A stretch of DNA of 8,693 bases, from contig CAJJOX010000086.1 in the NCBI GenBank assembly GCA_905193485.1, positions 1 through 8,693 of the forward strand. Direction: 5' to 3'. Below the pieces are notes generated by a model. The model did not search any database and had not been told where the DNA came from. It saw only the letters and a list, made by a program, of their open reading frames with translations. Made by a program: the position numbers and the translations under genes. Positions within the stretch are counted from its first letter, which is position 1. Every line of letters starts with the position of its first letter. This stretch comes from an uncultured Porphyromonadaceae bacterium. Lineage in GTDB: Bacteria; Bacteroidota; Bacteroidia; Bacteroidales; Muribaculaceae. This document shows, in pieces, positions 1-7,118 of the stretch.

Positions 1-144
1 GGGGGGGGCAAAGGGGACGGTAGGGCCGTTGCTGACGAAGCCGCGAGCCATGGTGTAAATCATTGTATCGCGGTTGGAATCGCGTCGAATGATCTTACCG
101 TCAACAGCTGTCGAGAGAATGAAGTTTAGAATCAGGATGTTCAT
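1..144 (-). CDS. Glycosyltransferase, GT4-like N-terminus (partial, runs off left edge)
   Basis: Only the first 48 codons are present. They begin MNILILNFILSTAVDGKI and continue through RRDSNRDTMIYTMARGFVSNG. A hydrophobic first beta strand, then a variable loop, then an amphipathic helix ending in a Gly-rich turn is how many GT4 (GT-B fold) glycosyltransferases begin; the family usually continues with a G-H-x-V-T-like strand. Here the last residues read PTVPFAPP, encoded by a G-rich (plus strand) edge that is probably erroneous. The ATG overlaps the stop of the chain-length gene as ATGA, which suggests translational coupling and membership of the same polysaccharide operon. The likely role is adding a sugar to the lipid-linked repeat unit on the cytoplasmic side. 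Donor and acceptor cannot be told from this fragment. The family call rests on style and context, because no catalytic motif lies inside the window. Confidence 0.6.
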   Translation of the reverse strand, partial: MNILILNFILSTAVDGKIIRRDSNRDTMIYTMARGFVSNGPTVPFAPP

Positions 145-2174
145 TTGCGTCCGTCGATGATTGTAAACACTTTGTCGGCGGTCTGGCCACTGAGAATCGA
201 TTTGAGGCGTTTGCGGTTGATCTTGCCGGCGTCAAGACTCACGAGAAGAGCGGCATCGTCGGTGTCGACAAGATTTTCGATGTCGCGCACGTCATCAGGC
301 ACGGGCACCGTGACGATGACGTAGTCAGTTGTCGACAGCGCCGTCTTGATCCGGGAGGCAACTTCCGGAGTCATCACTTCGTCGTTGCCCGACAGTCCGT
401 CGATCATTTCCACCGATCGGCCGATGGCCGTCAGCGCGTCGGCATACGTCCGACCCAGTGATGCCGAGTCGCCGAGCGGGGCATAATAAAGCACGCGACG
501 GGCGGGATCGGCAGTAAGCATCGTGCGCAGCCGGTTGATGTCTTCCCGGTTGCCGGTGTATTTCACCGCGCGGCTGTCGATGCCGATGAAGGCTATGTCC
601 ATCGGGTCTTTTACTTTGCGCGAGAAAAGCAACAGGAATAGCGCGAGGCACACCACCATGAAAATGGCAAAAATCAGAGCTGCGACAGGTATGATGATCT
701 TCTTCAGAATGCTGCCTTTCTTGAGGATGAATGCCGGCTGGTAGACAAAACCTATGTTGCTCTGCGAATAAAGTTTGAGCACTTCGTTTTCGCGTTCGCC
801 GATGAGATATTGATAGAGCTGGTTCTGATAGCTCTTTTCGCGCATGAGCGCGACATAATCCTGCTCGAATCCGGGATACTGGCCCAGTCGCGATTCGGTG
901 TTGCTGACAATCTTTTGCTGCAGCGCCACATCGCTCTTGGCCTTGGCGATCATTTTCTCGGAGTTTTCTATGATGAGCTTGCTGATATCGTCGATGCGTT
1001 TGTTAATGAGCTTTACCATATCATTGTTTTCGGTGGCCGAGCGGCGCAGTTTGGTGCGTTCGGTGATGAGCTCGTTGAATGCGGCGATGTTGGGGTCCAT
1101 GAGCGATTCCATGTTTGGAATCATCACGTCTTCGTCGAGTCGGGTGCGCAGGATGTTGAGCACCATCTCATAGTAGGCGATGTCGTTGTTGGCCTTTATG
1201 ATCTCCAGCCTGTTGGAGTAGGCTGTGCCCACAAGCAGCTCGGTTTCCGAATCGACACCCATCAGTTTGTTGTCGCGCTGATATTCGGCCACGGCTTGCT
1301 CCGCTTTCTGAAGGTCGGCAAACACGGAGGCTATGCGCTCGTCATAGTAATTAATCGAGCTGGAGGCGTTTTCATGCATGCGGTCGAGCCGCTTGCCGTT
1401 GTATTCGTTCATGATGCCGTTGACAATGTCGATGCCTTGCTTGGCGTTGGCCCAGTCGAGATCCACATCGATGATGTCGGAAAGTTTTTCCGGAATCACG
1501 ATGTCGACGGTCTTGGCAAGGTTGTCGGCGGCGATATCATTTCCGGCAATATTGACGGTGATCTTTTTGAAGGGCGTCTGTGCGAAAGCGTCGGTTTTCA
1601 TGATCTGCAACACACCGTAGGGTGTTTCGATGCGACCGGGGATGGATACGCCGTTTATCTCTTTCTTGACGGATCCGAACATGCCTTTCACCACCTTTAT
1701 GTCGGCTTTATCGTCACCGGTAAGCTCGATCTTTAAAGCGAAAGCCGTCTGCAGTGTGTCGAAATATTCTACCGGAGCCTCGATGCGCACGGGCGTGTCG
1801 TGATAGAGCATCGCTTTGTCGCCGTTTGGTTTTTTGCCGATATAGGAGCGGTTAAGTCCGAGCGAGCGCACGGTGCGCAGCATCACGTCGTGGCTTTTGA
1901 GAATGAGCACTTCGTTGTCGACGGTCGATGCGCCGAAGCCGCCCACGGAAAAAGTCTTCATCATCTGGACCATGCCGCCGGCGCCTTTGTTCTGTTCGGC
2001 GGTGTCGTCGCCGATAAGTATGCTGCCCTCGATGGTCGATTTGGTAAGCGACGTGACGGAATAGTAGCATGCGGCTGAGAACATCGCAATCACTATTGCA
2101 AGCGCTATCCATTTGATCTGCTTGAGTTGTCGCCAGAAACGGCGCAGGTCCAGAAGGTTTTCTTGTTGATTCAT
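141..2174 (-). CDS. Wzz/Wzc-type polysaccharide chain-length protein with degenerate tyrosine-kinase-like domain
   Basis: 677-residue inner-membrane co-polymerase expected to control polymer length and link Wzy to the export lipoprotein. Seen in order: a short cytoplasmic N-terminus, TM1 at about 22-40, a long periplasmic region with Wzz-like beta parts and charged coiled-coil stretches (about 260-450), a GNVR-like stretch with REKSYQNQLYQYL near 440-460, TM2 at about 492-517, and a cytoplasmic tail of about 160 residues. The tail resembles a BY-kinase (N-R-L-R-T at 547-551, P-loop region at 566-581, M-I-D at 590-592, strand D-Y-V-I-V-T at 617-622). The P-loop lysine position is S570, Walker A' reads IDGL, the Walker B aspartate position is T622, and the protein ends IIDGRK without a tyrosine cluster. 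Kinase activity is therefore unlikely. A Wzc kinase is usually 700-800 residues and a plain Bacteroidales Wzz is shorter than this protein. The gene starts 129 bases after wzy, and its stop overlaps the next gene. Confidence 0.9.
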   Translation of the reverse strand: MNQQENLLDLRRFWRQLKQIKWIALAIVIAMFSAACYYSVTSLTKSTIEGSILIGDDTAEQNKGAGGMVQMMKTFSVGGFGASTVDNEVLILKSHDVMLRTVRSLGLNRSYIGKKPNGDKAMLYHDTPVRIEAPVEYFDTLQTAFALKIELTGDDKADIKVVKGMFGSVKKEINGVSIPGRIETPYGVLQIMKTDAFAQTPFKKITVNIAGNDIAADNLAKTVDIVIPEKLSDIIDVDLDWANAKQGIDIVNGIMNEYNGKRLDRMHENASSSINYYDERIASVFADLQKAEQAVAEYQRDNKLMGVDSETELLVGTAYSNRLEIIKANNDIAYYEMVLNILRTRLDEDVMIPNMESLMDPNIAAFNELITERTKLRRSATENNDMVKLINKRIDDISKLIIENSEKMIAKAKSDVALQQKIVSNTESRLGQYPGFEQDYVALMREKSYQNQLYQYLIGERENEVLKLYSQSNIGFVYQPAFILKKGSILKKIIIPVAALIFAIFMVVCLALFLLLFSRKVKDPMDIAFIGIDSRAVKYTGNREDINRLRTMLTADPARRVLYYAPLGDSASLGRTYADALTAIGRSVEMIDGLSGNDEVMTPEVASRIKTALSTTDYVIVTVPVPDDVRDIENLVDTDDAALLVSLDAGKINRKRLKSILSGQTADKVFTIIDGRK

Positions 2175-2303
2175 ATTGTTCGGAGTCTTTTTATATTTTT
2201 CTTGGTTCGGGCACGGACGGAGTAGTGCGTCTGTATGTCAGTCTCGTTGTCGAATTTTATGTCATGTCTGATTCGCATGCAGGCTGAATTTTGCGCTGTT
2301 GCC

Positions 2304-3620
2304 CTATATCTTGAGTCGTTTATGATTTATGGTTGTCGCTATTTTTATTCTTGCGGTGGATATTTTGTGCTGTTCGGTGCTGCAATCAGACGACAGGGCG
2401 CGCTTGTGTCTGATCTCATAGCCCGGGATACATGTCAGGGCGAGGAGGATCATGACTATGAATCCGCAACTGCCGGTCAGTGTTGTGGCCGCCACGCTCT
2501 CAATCATGATGAAGATTGTGATCAGCGAGCCGATGATGAACTTGTATTTCAGCATGGGGGCATCCTGCCGTATCATGGCGCGGAGAAACTCATAGATCCA
2601 CACCCAGAAGTATGTGAAGAGTATCACACCGATCACACCGAATTGCGCGAGTACGGGGAAAAAAGTATCGCAGATGAAATTGAAGTCAAGATCTGGCGCC
2701 AGCCCGTACACACGGTCTATTCCATACTCATAGTAGACATCCGAGTAATATTGCGCCGATGCGGCGGTGGCAAAGGACGCAAGCCCGGTGCCGAACGGAA
2801 AATAGTCAAATAGAATCTGAAAACCGGTGAGATAAAGCACCGGCCTGGCGAAAGATTGGACCACATCCGGATCAAAAGATCCGCTTTCTCCGACAAGAAA
2901 GTAATATTGTATCTTGTGCCATGAAACGGCGATTACAAGTATGAACAGCGCAAACAGGCCTAAAGCGTGCTTAATGTTGAAATGGCGCATTATGCCGGGT
3001 TTGTAGAGGAACAGGAAATAAAGAGCAAACACATAGTAGCCAAAATATTTAGCTCTCATACAGATCAGACCGGCCGTCAGGAATATAAGTGCCGTCTTGA
3101 TGTCGCGCTTGTCGATGCCGCCATCCTGACGAATGCTGCAATAAAGGTAGAAAAGCACGGATATGAAAATGATTATGCCGGAATAAGTCGGATGAAAAAC
3201 CAAAAACTGTGTGACAGTGTCGCCCAATATAAGTCCTATGGCCAGGATCGTGCAGTTAAACAATGAGATCCCTTTTATCAACTTACGGTCCGTGTCGTTG
3301 AATTCAGGCTTGATTACAAGCAGCACGGCGATAGGGATGAAGGGTTTCAGCTCTACGATGAAATCCATGAATATGGCTTTCGGGGTGTTGAAATGGACAT
3401 GTATGAAACTATAGGCTGCATAAAATGTCATTATAGCCAGTATTATCCATAAAAACCCGTATTGTCGCCATCGGCCGTTGACGATGCTGTCCATGATTCC
3501 GATGCCCAGAAAACATAACGATAAAAACTCGTCGATGGACGTAGTGTATTGCACCGCCGGAATAATGGTGATTAAACCGACAATTATAAGCCATATCGTT
3601 ATGCGGTCGAGCCGTAACAT
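2304..3620 (-). CDS. wzy: Wzy-type O-antigen/capsule polymerase
   Basis: 438-residue polytopic membrane protein with about ten or more hydrophobic segments, the usual size for Wzy polymerases. It would join lipid-linked repeat units in the periplasm after flipping. The most telling part is the large loop at about 235-330. It contains SFARPVLYLTGFQILFDYF, then PFGTGLASF (275-283) and a tyrosine-rich run, followed by D-T-F-F-P-V-L-A-Q-F-G-V-I-G (318-331). The arrangement Arg-x-x-Gly-x-x-Ile, then a Gly-x-Gly turn, then an F-G-x-x-G helix is typical of Bacteroidetes members of the O-antigen ligase/polymerase superfamily. The C-terminal tail (about 400-438) is basic and cytoplasmic. The ATG lies 19 bases after the stop of the export lipoprotein gene, so the two are probably co-transcribed. 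An O-antigen ligase is the alternative; the neighbouring flippase, chain-length and export genes favour a polymerase. The linkage formed cannot be predicted. Confidence 0.85.
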   Translation of the reverse strand: MLRLDRITIWLIIVGLITIIPAVQYTTSIDEFLSLCFLGIGIMDSIVNGRWRQYGFLWIILAIMTFYAAYSFIHVHFNTPKAIFMDFIVELKPFIPIAVLLVIKPEFNDTDRKLIKGISLFNCTILAIGLILGDTVTQFLVFHPTYSGIIIFISVLFYLYCSIRQDGGIDKRDIKTALIFLTAGLICMRAKYFGYYVFALYFLFLYKPGIMRHFNIKHALGLFALFILVIAVSWHKIQYYFLVGESGSFDPDVVQSFARPVLYLTGFQILFDYFPFGTGLASFATAASAQYYSDVYYEYGIDRVYGLAPDLDFNFICDTFFPVLAQFGVIGVILFTYFWVWIYEFLRAMIRQDAPMLKYKFIIGSLITIFIMIESVAATTLTGSCGFIVMILLALTCIPGYEIRHKRALSSDCSTEQHKISTARIKIATTINHKRLKI

Positions 3621-3639
3621 TTCCGTTGAAGCCTTTGCG

Positions 3640-4443
3640 TTATTTTATGGCCAATGCGATTACAAGGGATATGATGCTGGCGGAAATGCCGACGATAGTG
3701 GAAACTACGGAAAGTTTGTAGGCGTTATGCTGATTGTATTTTGAGTTTTCCTGTTTGATGTCGTTCGGCTCTACGACAACGACATCATTGTTTTTTAGCC
3801 AAAAATACGGCGATTGCGTCACATTGGAATTGTGTAAGTCGAGGCGTCCGTATTCGATCTGTCCGTCGGCATTCTGACGCATCACGAGTATGTTGTCGCG
3901 TTTGCCGAAATCGGTCAGATCACCGCATTCGCCCAGCGCGTTGAGGATGCTGTATCTGTCGGCCGTCGTGATTATGGTGTGGGGGGATCCGACTTCGCCG
4001 ATCACGGTAATCTTGTAACCGCGCATTGTCACGCTGACAATCGGGTCTTTTACATATTCGCTGATCCGTTTCTCAAGATAGTCTTTCAGTTCGTAGGTAG
4101 TCATTCCGGCTACGTGGATGGTGCCAAAGACGGGAAAGTCGATATCGCCCTTATTGTCAATCTCATATGTCTTTACCTGCGGGGCTGCGGAAACTTCCGT
4201 GGTTCCGGCCGGCGCCACATTGGTATACGGAAGGTTGAACATTGCCGACGCCTCAGGTACGGCCGACGTCACTGTTATGATCAGCTCGTTTTCGGGTTCG
4301 AGTCTGTTGGTATATTGCGTGGTGTTGAGTGTACCCGACTGAGAGTCTTTCAGGTCATCAAAATAAGCGAGGTCGTGTTTGGTTTTGCAAGAAGAAAGTG
4401 CCATAAGCAGGGCTATGACACCTATGAATATATTTTTATTCAT
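3640..4443 (-). CDS. Wza-like polysaccharide export outer-membrane lipoprotein
   Basis: 267-residue secreted lipoprotein. The N-terminus MNKNIFIGVIALLMALSSCK is a type II signal peptide with lipobox L-S-S-C, so Cys19 should be lipidated. The polysaccharide-export domain follows (about 46-140): RLEPENELIITV, an insertion rich in Ala/Thr/Pro, then GDIDFPVFGTIHVAGMTTYE and a helix ending in KDPIVSV. An SLBB-like domain covers about 144-225, with YKITVIGEVGSPH and ending in LKNNDVVVVEPND. A hydrophobic helix at about 244-265 closes the protein and probably crosses the outer membrane, as the C-terminal helix of Wza does. It is shorter than E. coli Wza (about 380 residues), which is normal for Bacteroidetes. 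Its role is an outer-membrane conduit working with the Wzc/Wzz-like protein encoded two genes downstream. It lies between the GT2 and wzy genes, and a possible stem in its leader covers the start codon. Confidence 0.9.
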   Translation of the reverse strand: MNKNIFIGVIALLMALSSCKTKHDLAYFDDLKDSQSGTLNTTQYTNRLEPENELIITVTSAVPEASAMFNLPYTNVAPAGTTEVSAAPQVKTYEIDNKGDIDFPVFGTIHVAGMTTYELKDYLEKRISEYVKDPIVSVTMRGYKITVIGEVGSPHTIITTADRYSILNALGECGDLTDFGKRDNILVMRQNADGQIEYGRLDLHNSNVTQSPYFWLKNNDVVVVEPNDIKQENSKYNQHNAYKLSVVSTIVGISASIISLVIALAIK

Positions 4444-4491
4444 GACGGTCTATTAACGGTTAATCATACGTTAAACGTTTGTGGCCGTCAT
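4442..4491 (-). promoter_or_regulatory. Possible leader hairpin covering the start codon of the export lipoprotein gene
   Basis: Read on the minus strand, AUGACGG (4491-4485) can pair with CCGUCAU (4448-4442). The second arm includes the first two bases of the start codon at 4443-4441. Inside this 7-bp stem, UUAACG (4474-4469) can pair with CGUUAA (4458-4453) across a 10-base loop. The two stems are separated by an asymmetric internal loop. Two small palindromes also fall here (attaacggttaat at 4452-4464 and aaacgttt at 4473-4480) and could be protein-binding sites instead. Complementarity is read directly from the sequence; any effect on translation is inference. Confidence 0.35.
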
Positions 4492-4608
4492 ATATTGTGT
4501 GCCTTTCTTAAAGATTGTATGTTTTATTTAATAATATTTATCGTCATAGCTTCCGGCTGCATCTCATGGCAGCGCGGCGGCTTCATAAAGATATGGGATT
4601 GCGACGGG
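4444..4608 (-). other. 165-base intergenic region between the GT2 and export lipoprotein genes
   Basis: This is the largest gap inside the minus-strand gene run. It holds an AT-rich block (about 4521-4540), a weak 5-bp stem (gctgc at 4556-4560 with gcagc at 4569-4573) without a following T run, and the start-codon stem described separately. There is no clear match to the Bacteroidetes promoter (TTTG, about 20 bases, TAnnTTTG); the nearest -7-like string is TATCTTTA on the minus strand near 4586-4593, with no good -33 partner. It could carry an internal promoter or leader control for the export, polymerase and chain-length genes. No gene was found in it. Confidence 0.4.
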
Positions 4609-5598
4609 TTAATTGCTGAAATCTTTTCTGCATCCCCGGCGCATTGATTTGATCATGCCCGGAATGTATTTCCATTGGAAATTCAATATCGTTCCGACAA
4701 GATTGCGCATCACGAATTTCCATAATTTTGCTTTTAGCCCGTATTCGGTCATCACGTAGCACTGGTTGCGGTAGTATATGGAGGCACGTTTTTTACCGGG
4801 AGGGAGGATCTTCCATTTTTTTATGAATGGAATCATGTTTTGTCCTTGTCCGGTCTTGGGATGATAATGGCGTGCGGCGCAGATGGTTGTGATCGGATGT
4901 CCGTGAGCTTTCGCACGCATGGTATACTCGAATTCATCGCCCCAGATAAACATCTCTTTTTTTATGAATCCGATTTCCTGGATGAGGGATCGGTGTATGA
5001 GGGTGGCGTTGAACGGACTTCCGTAGTCGGGGATCAATTCAATGCCGGCAAAGTCAGCCACTTTAGTCGGCGAAGTCGATGGGCTGAACGCCAGAAGATT
5101 GTGGTCGTCGCGGTCGATGACAAGAGCATTGGCGTATTTCAGGTCGTGTCTGGAGGCACTGTGAATCAGCTCTTTCAATGTGTCTTTGTCCGGGCATCCG
5201 TCATCATCCATCAACACGGTCCAGTCATGACCTTTGACGAATGACGATTTCATTCCGGCATAAAAGCCGCCGGCCCCGCCGTCGTTATCCGCTTTCATAA
5301 GATAGGTTATCCGGATTTCTCCACCATTGGATGCATGATATGTGCGTGTAAATTCCTTGCCCGATTCAGTCAGCGTCGGCTCGGCGTCTTTTATGTCGGG
5401 TATATAACCGGCTTCCGTGAGTCGCTGTTCGGTGTCGTCGGGCGATTGATTGTTGACGATGATTATCTCCTGAGGCAGACGACTTTGCGTCGTAAGCGAC
5501 TCAAGACATTTGAGCAGATCATTGCACCGGTTATAGGTCACTACGACAACTGCGGCTGTTGCACCATTATCGGATATGGATTTGTTGATTTCGGACAT
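4609..5598 (-). CDS. Family 2 glycosyltransferase (GlfT2/rhamnosyltransferase-like)
   Basis: 329-residue cytoplasmic GT-A enzyme that should transfer a sugar from a nucleotide donor to the growing lipid-linked repeat unit. Visible motifs: first strand AVVVVTYNRCNDLLKCLESL (16-35), nucleotide-binding stretch IIIVNNQSPDD (45-55), ADNDGGAGGFYAGM (103-116), metal-binding D-D-D at 131-133 within WTVLMDDDG, and a probable catalytic-base segment IWGDEFEY (218-225), followed by a His pair at 244/246. The N-x-G-G-A-G-G-F motif with a W-G/D-D-E segment is characteristic of the GT2 branch that includes galactofuranosyl- and some rhamnosyltransferases. That makes galactofuranose or a deoxysugar a reasonable guess for the donor, not a conclusion. 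The C-terminal part has amphipathic and basic helices (YRNQCYVMTEYG to the end) suited to membrane attachment. The ATG follows the flippase stop after 77 bases with no terminator. The length is normal for the group. Confidence 0.88.
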   Translation of the reverse strand: MSEINKSISDNGATAAVVVVTYNRCNDLLKCLESLTTQSRLPQEIIIVNNQSPDDTEQRLTEAGYIPDIKDAEPTLTESGKEFTRTYHASNGGEIRITYLMKADNDGGAGGFYAGMKSSFVKGHDWTVLMDDDGCPDKDTLKELIHSASRHDLKYANALVIDRDDHNLLAFSPSTSPTKVADFAGIELIPDYGSPFNATLIHRSLIQEIGFIKKEMFIWGDEFEYTMRAKAHGHPITTICAARHYHPKTGQGQNMIPFIKKWKILPPGKKRASIYYRNQCYVMTEYGLKAKLWKFVMRNLVGTILNFQWKYIPGMIKSMRRGCRKDFSN

Positions 5599-5675
5599 GT
5601 TATTTTACGGGTTTGTTTTATGCGGATTTGCTGCCGGTTATGATTTAAGATGATTGTTGTAAGTGAATTGTGATG

Positions 5676-7118
5676 TCATGCCTGACGGCTGCCTCGACGC
5701 AGCCGGCTGAATAATATCTTTTTTGCCTGTTGAGGGATGAATATTAACAACAGCCCGGTAAGGATGATGCATCCCGCGATATCGGCTACAGGAGTCGGGG
5801 AATAGTTATAATACACGCATCCGGCTATCGTGATGGATAACGGAATCAGACTTTTCTTCGAAAAGGAGATGGCTATGTATTTCTTCGTGTCGACCGCACG
5901 GTAGATGAGTAGTGCGACATATGATATGATGCTTGAGTATATTACGCCGTCGACGCCGAGGCGACGTATCAGCAGATAGTTGAAAAGGACGCTGATTCCC
6001 AAAGTCATCAAGAGGCTTGGCAGAATTTTAGCAGTGCGTTTGGCACACTGATATCCAATTTCGAAAAAAGCCGAGAGAGCAAAGGACATGACATAAAAGC
6101 AGTTGACGTATAGATATCTGCTGCTCTCCTGATATTCCGCACCGACAAGCCAGCCGTAGTTTAGCCTTATGGCGAACGGAATGATTGTGACAAGGATGCA
6201 CAGTAAATACAGATAGGCATTGAAAATCCCGGAAAAGAAAGCATCGCGGTTGGGACTGTGATATTGTTCGATGGCGTTTTGCTGCCAGGTCTGGTAGAAA
6301 ATGACACATAAAATATATAAAATGCCTGAGAATCGGTTCGCCAGCCCGTAGTAGCCCGTATCGGTCAGGCCGAGGTAGTGTTCGATAAAAAACTGGTTGT
6401 TGGCTGAGATCATCCACCAGCATAATGCTACGGGGATCAGGGGCAGGCTGTATTTCAGCAATTCCTTGGATAAGGTTTTGTCGATATGGCGCATCCGGAT
6501 GTATTTTCCTGACAGATCCAGTTTGCGGTCTATGAATGCCAGCGTGATGACTTTTGCCGATATGGCGGAAATGAATATGCCTTCTATCCCCATTCCGAGG
6601 CCTGCGAGCAAAATGACGCTTAAGATTGCAGTAAGGGAAGCATTCAGAAGCCCTGCCGCCACAAATAATTTTGTGTGCTTAAGCCCACGTGCAAGTTGGA
6701 TGCACACTTCATATATGGTCTGTGAGATCCCGTAGGCGACTATATAAGGCAGGAATCTTATCGGATGAATGATGCTTGTGGCGACAGATAGCAAAATGAT
6801 CAACGTCGTGTTGATCAACAATGTCCGTGCTATGAAGCTGATGATCGCGCGGTGTCTGTCGGCGTCGTCGGTTTCTATCAGGAATCTGAATCCCCCATCG
6901 TTCATCTGAAAACACAGGAGGGGAATGAAACAGAACGAAATGGTCATGGCCAGTTCATAGATTCCGTAATCGGTTGTGCTTGTGATATAATGGGTGTAGA
7001 ACGGTACGAGTAGAAACGTTATCAGTTTTGACCCCAGATTGCCGATGGCATATATTCCGAGGTCTTTTACGAATTTTTTTCCGCGTGAAGTGCCTTTTGT
7101 CGTCTGTTCGTTCAGCAT
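5676..7118 (-). CDS. wzx: Wzx-type polysaccharide repeat-unit flippase (MOP superfamily)
   Basis: 480-residue protein with about 12-14 hydrophobic segments spread over its whole length, typical of the Polysacc_synt/MurJ-like (MOP) exporters that flip undecaprenyl-linked repeat units across the inner membrane. The opening KFVKDLGIYAIGNLGSKLIT, followed by LVPFYTHYI and then TDYGIYELAMTI, is a classic Wzx N-terminus, with a short basic segment before TM1 and a D/Y-G-x-Y-E-L motif after it. The reading frame is open as far as an ATG at 7199, but that start would add 27 residues inside the upstream GT4 gene with no family resemblance. The ATG at 7118 gives MLNEQTTKGTSRGKKF, fits the family, and overlaps the GT4 stop by 7 bases (ATGCTGA), a coupling arrangement. 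Its position between two glycosyltransferase genes and upstream of export and polymerase genes supports the role. Substrate specificity cannot be read from the sequence. Confidence 0.9.
   Translation of the reverse strand: MLNEQTTKGTSRGKKFVKDLGIYAIGNLGSKLITFLLVPFYTHYITSTTDYGIYELAMTISFCFIPLLCFQMNDGGFRFLIETDDADRHRAIISFIARTLLINTTLIILLSVATSIIHPIRFLPYIVAYGISQTIYEVCIQLARGLKHTKLFVAAGLLNASLTAILSVILLAGLGMGIEGIFISAISAKVITLAFIDRKLDLSGKYIRMRHIDKTLSKELLKYSLPLIPVALCWWMISANNQFFIEHYLGLTDTGYYGLANRFSGILYILCVIFYQTWQQNAIEQYHSPNRDAFFSGIFNAYLYLLCILVTIIPFAIRLNYGWLVGAEYQESSRYLYVNCFYVMSFALSAFFEIGYQCAKRTAKILPSLLMTLGISVLFNYLLIRRLGVDGVIYSSIISYVALLIYRAVDTKKYIAISFSKKSLIPLSITIAGCVYYNYSPTPVADIAGCIILTGLLLIFIPQQAKKILFSRLRRGSRQA

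Noticed and set aside
810..1736. Long plus-strand reading frame (308 codons) antisense to the chain-length gene
   Set aside because: Its translation is a low-complexity mix of Val, His, Gly and Asp with no domain, as expected for the mirror of a GC-rich gene; the minus-strand protein has clear Wzz-like architecture.
2235..2813. Plus-strand reading frame of 192 codons opposite the end of wzy
   Set aside because: Composition is Cys/His/Arg-rich without a domain, and the opposite strand encodes a convincing polytopic polymerase.
4556..4573. Terminator-like stem after the GT2 gene
   Set aside because: The stem is only 5 bp with an 8-base loop and no T run follows on the minus strand, so it is not a convincing terminator.
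4524..4586. 20-codon minus-strand reading frame in the gap before the export lipoprotein gene (MKPPRCHEMQPEAMTINIIK)
   Set aside because: It is too short to judge, has no recognisable leader-peptide features such as repeated codons, and overlaps the weak stem and AT-rich block; kept only as a remote leader-peptide possibility.
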